Shown here: positions 17,319 through 24,552 of the stretch, one piece after another
Layout: the number at the start of each line of letters is the position of its first letter
Numbering within the stretch: the stretch's first letter is position 1
NCBI RefSeq assembly: GCF_001456115.1
Contig: NZ_CP013264.1
Coordinates: 3,552,501 to 3,616,500 of the forward strand
Source: Sphingobium baderi
GTDB lineage: Bacteria; Pseudomonadota; Alphaproteobacteria; Sphingomonadales; Sphingomonadaceae
DNA length: 64,000 nucleotides
Direction: 5' to 3'
Notes under the pieces: model-generated
Told to the model about the DNA's origin: nothing
Databases searched by the model: none
What the model saw: only the letters and a program-made list of their open reading frames with translations
Translations under genes and position numbers: made by a program

Positions 17319-18083
17319 CTAGTCCGTGGCAAGAAGCTGTCGCAGCGCTCCACGCTGTTGCCCATTCACGCCTGCCGCTTCGAAATAGTCGTCGATCCCG
17401 CCCCATTGAGTCGCGACCGTATCCAGCGCGCTCGCAAGGAAATCATCCTGCACGCCAATCAGCACAGCCACCATGTCATCGGGCGGCACAAAGCCGAAAG
17501 TCTTTTGCAGGTCGCTTTTCAAATGCCCTGACATACGCAAATTCTGGCCAAATATGTCGGATTTGCGATAATCTTCGACGATCACGGGGCGCGGCACGCC
17601 CAACAGGTCGAGGAACAGAGCGACGACGACGCCAGTTCGATCCTTCCCCGCCGTGCAATGTACCAGCATGGGCGTATCATGGGCCAGCAGCGCATCGACC
17701 ATCACAGGCAAATGACGCAGAAAGGCCTGCGGCATCAGACCATAATTATGCGCCATCACCTCGGCGGCACGGGCAGCGGTCGGCTCGCGACCGAGCGATG
17801 TCCACATATCCTCACCCTGCGCGCGCAGATCGGTATTCATGTCGAGGTCGAGCATCCGGCAATCCGGACCGCACCAACCATGAGGGGCCGCGTCCCGCTC
17901 GATCTCCGATCGAAGGTCCGCCACTGCGCGAAAACCCAGGTCAGACAGCTCCGCATGATGATCTTCGACGAAACTGGCCGGACCTTCGGATCGGAACAAT
18001 ATGCCGGACCGGATTTGACCGCCCCGCCCGGTCGGCAGGCCGCCAATATCGCGGAAGTTGAGGCGGGACAGGGCGATGGTCAT
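17319..18083 (-). CDS. Tyrosine-phosphatase-family protein
   Basis: A 254-residue protein of the bacterial tyrosine phosphatase/phosphoinositide phosphatase group (Y_phosphatase3). It starts with NFRDIGGLPT, the usual N-terminal motif. It has the active-site loop VHCTAGKDRTG, with Cys143 and Arg149 of the CX5R signature and the GKDRT variant typical of lipid-phosphatase-like members. The Asp general acid may be in the LDLDMNTD segment. A protein or lipid phosphatase inside a catabolic operon is unusual. It starts 5 nt after the VOC stop. Confidence 0.85.
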   Translation of the reverse strand: MTIALSRLNFRDIGGLPTGRGGQIRSGILFRSEGPASFVEDHHAELSDLGFRAVADLRSEIERDAAPHGWCGPDCRMLDLDMNTDLRAQGEDMWTSLGREPTAARAAEVMAHNYGLMPQAFLRHLPVMVDALLAHDTPMLVHCTAGKDRTGVVVALFLDLLGVPRPVIVEDYRKSDIFGQNLRMSGHLKSDLQKTFGFVPPDDMVAVLIGVQDDFLASALDTVATQWGGIDDYFEAAGVNGQQRGALRQLLATD

Positions 18084-18087
18084 GCAG

Positions 18088-18600
18088 TCAGTCCTTTACT
18101 GGCGGATAGCTCGGCACCACGGCGCGCATTTGCGACAATAGGTCGGGCGACATCCAGACATGCTCGACATAATGGCCCAACGTAGCGCGCTCGTCGGTAT
18201 AAATGTAGCGTAGCATGTCGCCCATGGCCCCTTCAAACACCACCGGATGCTTGTTCAGGTCGAGCGAGGCGATATGCGCGTCCCAATTGGCGAGCGCCCC
18301 GTCGATCCGGGTTGCGACATGATGAAAGCGGATCGCAAGGCCATCGCCAACAGGCAGGACGTCCTTGAATAGCGGCGCCGTGTCTCCGACAGGCTCGATC
18401 AGTTCAATCTCGACACCGCCCACCACTGCCAGCGCGATCTTCAGCACCTCTCTGCCAGCCGGATCTTCACCGGGCTGGATGTTCGACATCTCGAAGAAAG
18501 CTGGCGTATCATAGGCATCCCTGAACACGGCCATCGCCGCGTCGAGATCGTTGGTGACATAGGCAATCTGGCTATGCTGACTGTTGGGCCGAGCGAACAT
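18088..18600 (-). CDS. VOC-family protein
   Basis: A 170-residue vicinal-oxygen-chelate protein with the N-terminal SQIAYVTNDLDAAMAVFRDAY module. Candidate metal ligands are His in RFHHVATRI and Glu in GHYVEHVWM. It is similar in design to the VOC protein at 9378 and may have arisen from the same ancestor. No dioxygenase-type triad can be assigned, so an isomerase, lyase or epimerase role is as likely. GGAGAAATGC precedes the ATG. It lies between SDR and phosphatase genes on the same strand. Confidence 0.8.
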   Translation of the reverse strand: MFARPNSQHSQIAYVTNDLDAAMAVFRDAYDTPAFFEMSNIQPGEDPAGREVLKIALAVVGGVEIELIEPVGDTAPLFKDVLPVGDGLAIRFHHVATRIDGALANWDAHIASLDLNKHPVVFEGAMGDMLRYIYTDERATLGHYVEHVWMSPDLLSQMRAVVPSYPPVKD

Positions 18601-18663
18601 GCATTTCTCCTGATATTACCGGCAGATCGCTGTTAAAATCTCGGTGCGGCACCTGCCGGACGA

Positions 18664-19449
18664 TCAGTTGGCGGACATCTTGCCGCCATCCACCACCAGC
18701 GTATCACCAGTGTGATAGGCGGACATGTCGCTCGCAAGATAAACAACCGCTCCCTCCAGATCGGCGGGCTTTCCGGCACGGCCCAGCGGAGCCTTGGCAG
18801 CGACTATGTCGGCAATTGCCTTGCCGAGTTCCGGGTCCGCAAAAGTCATCTCGGTTTCGATGAACCCCGGAGCAATCACGTTGCAGCGCACGCCGATCGG
18901 CCCAAGTTCAGCCGCCAGCGCTTTGGCCAGTGAGTTCAGCGCACCTTTCGCAATGCCATAATGCGCCATGGAGGGCACGCCCTGAAAGATGGAACCGCTG
19001 CCGCAGATGACAAGCGATCCGCCGGGATCGCCTGCTTCGGCACGCGCCTTCATATGCCTTGCGCCCTCACGCAAGGTAAAGACCGCCCCATCGAGATTTA
19101 CGTCAATCAGCTTGCGATAGGTGGCGACGTCCATGTCCGTAAATGCAACCCGGCTGGCAATACCGGCATTGGCAACCACCGTGTCGATCCGGCCCATGGC
19201 TTCGAGCGCGCGCGCAAAGCCCGCAACAATATCCGGTTCGCTGGAGACATCGACGACATCGGCGAATACGCGCACGCCATAGGCGCGCAGGGCCTCCGCC
19301 GCCTCTTCATTCTTATCGGCGCGACGTCCCCAGAGAACAACATCACTGCCGGCACGGGCCAGACCACGGGCAAAGCCGAATCCCAGCCCAGAATTAGCGC
19401 CTGTGACCAAAGCCACCTTGCCACTAAGGTCGAACAGGTTTTCCGGCAC
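18664..19449 (-). CDS. Short-chain dehydrogenase/reductase
   Basis: A classical SDR of 261 residues, with LSGKVALVTGANSGLGFGFA, ANAG, catalytic Ser in ICGSGSIF, YGIAK as the YxxxK motif, and the C-terminal DTLVVDGG. Arg-Arg in WGRRADKNEE after strand 2 favours NADP(H). The open frame extends to 19473, but GGGAGA precedes the GTG at 19449, which is preferred. It begins a gene run continuing to 13278. Upstream lies a 100-bp gap to the AraC gene, in which I see no clear terminator. Confidence 0.88.
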   Translation of the reverse strand: MPENLFDLSGKVALVTGANSGLGFGFARGLARAGSDVVLWGRRADKNEEAAEALRAYGVRVFADVVDVSSEPDIVAGFARALEAMGRIDTVVANAGIASRVAFTDMDVATYRKLIDVNLDGAVFTLREGARHMKARAEAGDPGGSLVICGSGSIFQGVPSMAHYGIAKGALNSLAKALAAELGPIGVRCNVIAPGFIETEMTFADPELGKAIADIVAAKAPLGRAGKPADLEGAVVYLASDMSAYHTGDTLVVDGGKMSAN

Positions 19450-19573
19450 ATCCACTCTCCCAATGACCGCCAATGAGGCGGAACTTTAACGCAACATTGC
19501 TGACGGACGCACTTGTCGACAAGCCGGGCGACTTTCGTGATCGCGCCAATGCCATCGCGAAACGGCCCTGCCG

Positions 19574-20452
19574 CTAATGGAGCATGGCTTCGCGGAACTG
19601 CCGTGGCGTAAATCCGGTAGCCTTGCGAAAAGCCGCGGAAAAGGCCGCCGCGCTGTCGAAGCCGCAGTCCCAGGCGATCACCTTTATTGCAGGGCCGGGC
19701 TGACGCAATAATTGCTTGGCCCGGCCGATCTTGCGGTCGGTGACGTAGCTCGTAAGTGTCTGGCCTGTGGCAGTCTTGAACTGGCGAAAGAAATGGCGCG
19801 TGGAAAGGCCGCATTCCGCCGCCAGTTCCGCAACGGAAGGTGGCTTGCCCGGCTGCTCGATCCGTTCGTTGATATATTGAAGCTTGGAGCGGGACAGGCC
19901 ACTGACCCGCATTTCACCTTCTCCACCGGAGAAACGCAGATAGCGCTGCAATTCGATCGCGGTCTGAACCCATATCGCCTGAGCCAATATCTCGCTGCAA
20001 AACCCCGGCTGCGCGATCTCGCTGGCAATGCGCCGCAACGCATCACGCACGGCTGGACTGCGAACGTCGAGCGAAGCCTGCAACGCGTCGCAGGACAAGT
20101 CCGGCTCGTCATTATCGAATCCCGACCCATCGAAACCGCAGCAAATCGACGTCTGCTCGCCCTCTCCCCATTTGGTATGAAGCTCGCTTCCAGCCGGCAC
20201 GAAAAGCACATCGCCCAGAGCGTTCGCTCCGCCTTCAATCATCCCGCCATAACCACCGCAGGGCTGGCCGGGGCGGGGGGACAGCGCCAGATCCAGAAAG
20301 CTTCGCGGTGACGAAAAAATAGCGCCCTGCTGACCGCGAAAACGATAATGATGCAGTTCCATTACGACGCCGGGCAGCGCGATCCTTCCCTTGACCGTGC
20401 ACTCCATGGCCGGAGTGACCGGCAGATCATAGACCTGGGAAACTGGGTTCAT
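19574..20452 (-). CDS. AraC-family transcriptional regulator, second copy
   Basis: A 292-residue AraC protein. The N-terminal part (about 1-180) is a cupin-like sensing domain with VVMELHHYRFRGQQGAIF at its start. The C-terminal domain (about 190-290) has the first HTH in VAELAAECGLSTRHFFRQFK and the second in IKVIAWDCGFDSAAAFSAAF. GAGAGGATGG before the ATG at 20452 selects this start over the upstream one at 20503. It is divergent from the sulfotransferase gene, which it may control together with the downstream minus-strand genes. Confidence 0.9.
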   Translation of the reverse strand: MNPVSQVYDLPVTPAMECTVKGRIALPGVVMELHHYRFRGQQGAIFSSPRSFLDLALSPRPGQPCGGYGGMIEGGANALGDVLFVPAGSELHTKWGEGEQTSICCGFDGSGFDNDEPDLSCDALQASLDVRSPAVRDALRRIASEIAQPGFCSEILAQAIWVQTAIELQRYLRFSGGEGEMRVSGLSRSKLQYINERIEQPGKPPSVAELAAECGLSTRHFFRQFKTATGQTLTSYVTDRKIGRAKQLLRQPGPAIKVIAWDCGFDSAAAFSAAFRKATGFTPRQFREAMLH

Positions 20453-20604
20453 CCATCCTCTCCGAACGGTTCTGCCTACCGCAACATGATCGACGCGCAG
20501 CATGGCATTATGGCACGGTATTTGGCGCAGCCGCGATGGCGGCGCACCTTGCCGAAGAGAGGGTCGGCGTTTTTAATTGGCGCATCAAATGCAAGGAGAG
20601 CGAT

Positions 20605-21894
20605 ATGGGCAGTCCCGCGCAGGAAAAGGCCGCGCGCCAGAATATCATCGATATTACCGACCTTCATCATCCCGTGCTGACCGATGTTCAGAAGCAGGTG
20701 ATGGCCGGGGCGGAAGCGGCGGCGGATCAGATCGTCTTTCAACCGGAAATCATCCTGGGTGCGGCACAGGCGCAGACGAGCTTGTCGGATTTCGGCGCGG
20801 ACGATTTTCGCGAGCGGCTGGCCATATGGTGCCAGGCCATAGACGAGGACGGCAATGCCTCAGCCGTCACGCGCGCCAATCTGTTCCAGATGATGATCCG
20901 CTATGCCGCGACCCGCTTGCGGATCGAAGACATCGTGAAGCGCCATCCGGAAATATTGGATATCCAGATCGACCGGCCGATCATCGTAGCGGGCCTTCCA
21001 CGATCGGGCACCACCCATCTGCTCGGCCTGTTGTCGGCCGATCGCCGCTTTCGCTCGCTGCCCTGGTGGGAAGCGATCGCGCCGGTCCCCGCGCCCGACG
21101 AAATCCCCACCGCAGAGGACGACAATCCCCGCTGGACCAAGGCGGAACATGGCTGGCGGATGATGGAATCCATCCTGCCTTATATGGCGATCATGCATGA
21201 ATTTTCGCCCGACCATATCAGCGAGGACATCGAGCTTCAGGCACCCGACTTTTCCTCCTATCTGATCGAGTGGCTGGCATTGGTGCCGCGCTGGCGCGAC
21301 TATTATCTGAGCCACGATCAGTCGGGCACCTATGCCTATCTGAAGAAATGCCTTCAGGTGCTGACATTCCTGAATGGCCCGAACCGCTGGGTCATCAAAT
21401 GTCCGCAGCATATGGAGCAGTTGCCTGCGCTCTATAAGACTTTCCCGGACGCCACCTTCGTCCTGACCCACCGCGATCCAGTCGGCTCGATCCGGTCTCA
21501 GCTCACCATGTACACCTATGCCGCACGGATGTTCCGCAAGAAGATCGATATTCAGGAACCGCTCGGCTACTGGCCCGACCGCTATGAAAAGCTGCTCCGC
21601 GCCTGTGTTCGGGATCGCGACATCCTCCCTCCGGACCAGACGATCGACGTCTATTTTCACGAATGGATCAGGAATCCCGATCCTATCCTGAAAGAAATAT
21701 ACCGCATCGCCGACATTCCACTGACCGATCAGGCACTGGCCGATCTGCACAGCTATCTGGCCGAGCATGGCGAGCAGGCCAAGGGGAAGATCGTCTACGA
21801 TCTGGAACGCGATTTCCACGTGACGGGAGAGGAGCTACGCCAGCCCTTCGCCTTCTATTTCGATCGCTTCCCGGTTCAGGTCGAAGTCAAATAG
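20605..21894 (+). CDS. Sulfotransferase-family protein, second copy
   Basis: A 429-residue protein homologous to the one at 11971. The PAPS-binding loop is VAGLPRSGTTHLLGLL, the substrate-side segment is WVIKCPQHMEQLPALYKTFP, and the 3'-phosphate strand is VLTHRDPVGSIRSQ. AAGGAG lies 7 nt before the ATG. It is followed by the ferredoxin gene on the same strand. The pair of sulfotransferases in one locus suggests two related substrates or a conserved function not involving transfer of sulfate. I cannot decide between these. Confidence 0.85.
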   Translation: MGSPAQEKAARQNIIDITDLHHPVLTDVQKQVMAGAEAAADQIVFQPEIILGAAQAQTSLSDFGADDFRERLAIWCQAIDEDGNASAVTRANLFQMMIRYAATRLRIEDIVKRHPEILDIQIDRPIIVAGLPRSGTTHLLGLLSADRRFRSLPWWEAIAPVPAPDEIPTAEDDNPRWTKAEHGWRMMESILPYMAIMHEFSPDHISEDIELQAPDFSSYLIEWLALVPRWRDYYLSHDQSGTYAYLKKCLQVLTFLNGPNRWVIKCPQHMEQLPALYKTFPDATFVLTHRDPVGSIRSQLTMYTYAARMFRKKIDIQEPLGYWPDRYEKLLRACVRDRDILPPDQTIDVYFHEWIRNPDPILKEIYRIADIPLTDQALADLHSYLAEHGEQAKGKIVYDLERDFHVTGEELRQPFAFYFDRFPVQVEVK

Positions 21895-21906
21895 CCGATC
21901 CCGCGA

Positions 21907-21922
21907 CCTGCCTTTCGACAGG
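21907..21922. promoter_or_regulatory. Inverted repeat CCTGCC-TTTC-GACAGG
   Basis: A 16-bp near-palindrome 12 nt after the sulfotransferase stop. Its spacing and outer bases are the same as the CCTATC-N4-GATAGG sites found elsewhere in the window, with A/T to G/C changes at two positions of each arm. It may be a weak form of that operator for the ferredoxin gene, or a transcript end. Confidence 0.25.
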
Positions 21923-21981
21923 AGGGAAGTCGGGGCGGCACGATTAGGAGGGCTCAATCTCGATTCCAGCAGAGGAACGTC

Positions 21982-22299
21982 ATGCCTGAATTGAACGTCA
22001 TCACTCGCGACGGCGCCCAGCAGATTATCAATGCAACCGCCGATGTCTCGGTGATGGAAGCCATTCGCGATGCCGGCTTCGATGAGTTGCTGGCACTATG
22101 CGGCGGCTGCTGTTCCTGCGCCACCTGCCATGTCTATGTCGATCCGGCCTTCGCAGCATCCCTGCCCCCGGTGTCGGACGACGAAAGCGATTTGCTGGAT
22201 GGATCGCCGCATCGCAACGACTATTCGCGCCTGTCCTGTCAGGTCGTGATGACGGACGCTCTATCAGGCCTTACGGTCACCATAGCGCCCGAAGACTGA
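21982..22299 (+). CDS. [2Fe-2S] ferredoxin, putidaredoxin/adrenodoxin type
   Basis: A 105-residue electron carrier for P450 or Rieske oxygenases. The cluster loop reads [15 protein letters not shown], with ligands Cys40, Cys46, Cys49 and the distant Cys86 in LSCQV, the adrenodoxin pattern C-x5-C-x2-C-xn-C. Two extra cysteines (43, 44) fall inside the loop. It lies upstream of a SnoaL gene and the Rieske pair, and the truncated P450 at the left edge also needs such a donor. No ferredoxin reductase gene is visible in the window. Confidence 0.92.
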   Translation: MPELNVITRDGAQQIINATADVSVMEAIRDAGFDELLALCGGCCSCATCHVYVDPAFAASLPPVSDDESDLLDGSPHRNDYSRLSCQVVMTDALSGLTVTIAPED

Positions 22300-22338
22300 G
22301 TTTTTTGCCCCCAACCTTTAGTGAATGAGAGGATTATC

Positions 22339-22842
22339 GTGGCCTGGAAAGAACCTATTCGTGATCAGCTTGACGTGTCGGGATCGACCGTGCTCACCGA
22401 CAAGCAGAAGAAGATGGTCAAGCACTGGACCGATCTGCAGGAAACCCTGAACGCAGGCGATTTTGATGGGATGGATCGCTTCTTCCATCCCGATTTTCGC
22501 TATGGAAATCCAAATCGACCGGATCTGGGCACGTATGAGCAGTGGAAGACCTCGCCGGTCGCGCTCTACAAAACCTTCTTCCCCGCCGCCTACAAGACCA
22601 TCGACGCGGTCGGCAAGGGCGACGATGAAATCTGGATCTACGCCACCCACTACTGCAAGCATGTCGGTGGTCCCTATATGGGCGTGCAGCCCACCGGCAA
22701 CGAGTTTCAGGTCAACTGGTTCTCGATCGTCAAGTTCAAGGACGACAAGATCGTCAGCATCTTCAGCATTTCCGACGTGTTGACCATGCTCAAGGACATC
22801 GGTGTCGTTGAAGTGCCGCAGCCGGTCGATCCATATAAATAA
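22339..22842 (+). CDS. SnoaL/NTF2-like protein, paralogue of that at 60793
   Basis: A 167-residue NTF2-fold protein. Conserved blocks are MVKHWTDLQE, NPNRPDLGTYEQWKTSP, GGPYMGVQPTGN and ISDVLTMLKD, with the C-terminus VPQPVDPYK. These recur almost unchanged in the protein encoded at 60793-61317, so the two form a distinct subfamily. I cannot name its reaction. The frame could begin at GTG 22321, but GAGAGG lies 6 nt before the GTG at 22339. It follows the ferredoxin gene by about 40 nt, suggesting co-transcription. Confidence 0.8.
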   Translation: MAWKEPIRDQLDVSGSTVLTDKQKKMVKHWTDLQETLNAGDFDGMDRFFHPDFRYGNPNRPDLGTYEQWKTSPVALYKTFFPAAYKTIDAVGKGDDEIWIYATHYCKHVGGPYMGVQPTGNEFQVNWFSIVKFKDDKIVSIFSISDVLTMLKDIGVVEVPQPVDPYK

Positions 22843-22855
22843 GCCTCTCTGGATT

Positions 22856-22901
22856 GCCGCCCTCCTTCCGCCAGTCAAACGACAGGCGGAAGGAGGGCGG
22901 C
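22856..22901. terminator. Perfect 17-bp hairpin between convergent genes
   Basis: GCCGCCCTCCTTCCGCC and its exact complement surround a 12-nt loop. The hairpin lies 13 nt after the SnoaL stop and runs into the last codons of the convergent TetR gene, so it could end both transcripts. There is no T-run. Confidence 0.6.
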
Positions 22902-23540
22902 AAGCAGAAAAGCCGCCAGGCGCTCTGCCTGCCGTACTGCGTGGGCATCATCCACTTCATGCCCCGCTCCCAACCGTTGCTGCATCGGCACGGCACAGAA
23001 ATAATAGCCAACCCCCTGCACCAACAGCGCCATCAGCGCCGCCGTCGACAGGCCATCAACCGGCCGCTGCAACCGCACCGCGTCCAACAGACTGTCGAGC
23101 CGCCGCTGGAATGGCAGCACGAAATGTTCGACAATATGGTCGAGTCGCCAGGTGGAGCGACAACCTTCGACATTGGTGAGCGATACGATGTCGCCATTGC
23201 GCGTGGCCCACAGGCAAAAGCGCTGGATCAAGTGGCGCAACCGCACTTCCGGATCGGCGCGTTCATCGAAGGCGGTTTCAACGAAAGGCGATGCCTGGGC
23301 CATGCGCCAGTCGACCGCGCGTATCCACAGATCCTCTTTCCGGCCGAACCGGACATTCAGCAGATTATGGCTGACCCCCAACCGCTTCGAGAGGTCGCGT
23401 AACGTCGTCCCCTCATAGCCCCGTTCCGCAAAGGTCGCAAAGGCCAGCCCCAGCAACTTGTCCTCATCCACCGCCTGCTTGGCATTGAGCGCGGGACGGC
23501 CGCGAGCACGCTGAGGTCGATCAAGCATCAATTGATCCAT
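22875..23540 (-). CDS. TetR-family regulator divergent from the Rieske pair
   Basis: A TetR repressor of about 221 residues. The DNA-binding part has LAFATFAERGYEGTTLRDLSKRLGVSHNLLNVRFGRKEDLW, with Asn-Val replacing the usual Tyr-x in the recognition helix. The helical ligand domain is unassigned. The open frame runs to an ATG at 23570, but that codon and the next (23558) lie in a palindrome that looks like its operator, so the ATG at 23540 is chosen with moderate confidence. It is divergent from the split oxygenase genes and probably represses them. Confidence 0.85.
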   Translation of the reverse strand: MDQLMLDRPQRARGRPALNAKQAVDEDKLLGLAFATFAERGYEGTTLRDLSKRLGVSHNLLNVRFGRKEDLWIRAVDWRMAQASPFVETAFDERADPEVRLRHLIQRFCLWATRNGDIVSLTNVEGCRSTWRLDHIVEHFVLPFQRRLDSLLDAVRLQRPVDGLSTAALMALLVQGVGYYFCAVPMQQRLGAGHEVDDAHAVRQAERLAAFLLAALLPPVV

Positions 23541-23551
23541 AGTGAAAAACG

Positions 23552-23580
23552 TTGACATATAAATTGTCATCCGTCAATTT
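23552..23580 (+). promoter_or_regulatory. Promoter and TetR operator for the Rieske pair
   Basis: A perfect -35 hexamer TTGACA (23552-23557) is followed 17 bp later by a weak -10 (about 23575-23580). An inverted repeat TGACA-N7-TGTCA (23553-23569) overlaps the -35, the classic placement for a TetR-type repressor from the adjacent gene. Confidence 0.5.
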
Positions 23581-23605
23581 AATCGAAAGGAGATTGGATT
23601 GCCTT

Positions 23606-24544
23606 ATGAGTCTCGATTCTGATTTGTGGTGGGCCGTCGCACGGTCTGAGGAAGTAACCTCCGAAAAGCCGCTATCCGTCGATATCGGCGACCAGCCTGT
23701 TGTGCTGTGGCGCGACAATCAGGGCATTGCCCGCGCGCTGGAAGACCGCTGCCCGCATCGCCGCGCACCGCTGTCGCTGGGTTGCATCCGCGACAATGGA
23801 TGGATTCAGTGCGGCTATCATGGCTGGAGCTATGACGGTGAATCGGGACGCCTGAAGGAAATCCCGAACATGAAGGATCAGCAGAAATTTCCGCCGATCT
23901 ACAAGGCCAATGCCTTTGGCGTCAGCGAACAGGGCGGCTTCGTTCGGGTCTGCCTCAATCCCAAGGCGGAAGCGCCGCTGCGCGCCGACCCCAAATATAC
24001 CTATTGCGGTACGGTGAACGTCAGTTGCAGCCATCAGGAATATTTGAACGCCCTCTACGATGATCCGAACCTCATCATCTCGATCCGGGGCGTCCACTTC
24101 AGCTCCTATCTGATGTCGGAATTGCACGAAGAAGGCGGACTGCTGGTGATGGAACGCAACTGCCAGTGGCATCCGTTGCACTGGCCGTCGCATTTCGTCG
24201 CGGAATTCCCTCTTACCCTGCTGACGCGGACCCATCCGCTGACCGGCGAAACCCAGCTGACGCTGCGCGATGAGCAGTTCAACGAATTGCTCCACGCCGT
24301 TCTCTCCCCCGTGCCTTCGGCACGCGGCGTGACGGCCGTCCGCTGGCGCGCTGAACTGGGCGTTCGCCATCCGGGGCTGCGCGGCGCCGTGCTGCGCGGG
24401 ATCAATCCGCTGTCGGTGCTGTCTTCGGTCGACGGAACGAAACTCCGCGTCACGAAACCCACTGTCTCACTGCATGGCGAGGATTTACGCAACGCGATGC
24501 TGGAAGGCTCGCCAGTGACCAATGATCAGACCGTAGCGGCCTGA
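23606..24544 (+). CDS. Rieske [2Fe-2S] oxygenase-like subunit lacking the catalytic iron site
   Basis: A 312-residue protein with a complete Rieske domain (about 5-105): CPHRRAPLSLGC and CGYHGW give the two Cys and two His ligands. The following region should be the helix-grip catalytic domain of a VanA-like monooxygenase, but I find no D/N-x2-H-x4-H iron motif. The equivalent stretch reads NALYDDPNLIISIRGVHFSS. It therefore appears able to carry electrons but not to bind mononuclear iron. The gene just downstream has the opposite defect. It is controlled from the TTGACA promoter next to the TetR gene. Confidence 0.88.
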   Translation: MSLDSDLWWAVARSEEVTSEKPLSVDIGDQPVVLWRDNQGIARALEDRCPHRRAPLSLGCIRDNGWIQCGYHGWSYDGESGRLKEIPNMKDQQKFPPIYKANAFGVSEQGGFVRVCLNPKAEAPLRADPKYTYCGTVNVSCSHQEYLNALYDDPNLIISIRGVHFSSYLMSELHEEGGLLVMERNCQWHPLHWPSHFVAEFPLTLLTRTHPLTGETQLTLRDEQFNELLHAVLSPVPSARGVTAVRWRAELGVRHPGLRGAVLRGINPLSVLSSVDGTKLRVTKPTVSLHGEDLRNAMLEGSPVTNDQTVAA

Positions 24545-24552
24545 AGGAGGAT

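Noticed and set aside
20522..20584. Two copies of TTGGCGCA in the gap before the sulfotransferase gene
   Set aside because: An 8-mer repeated 55 bp apart is expected by chance in GC-rich DNA, and the spacing does not suit an AraC protein.
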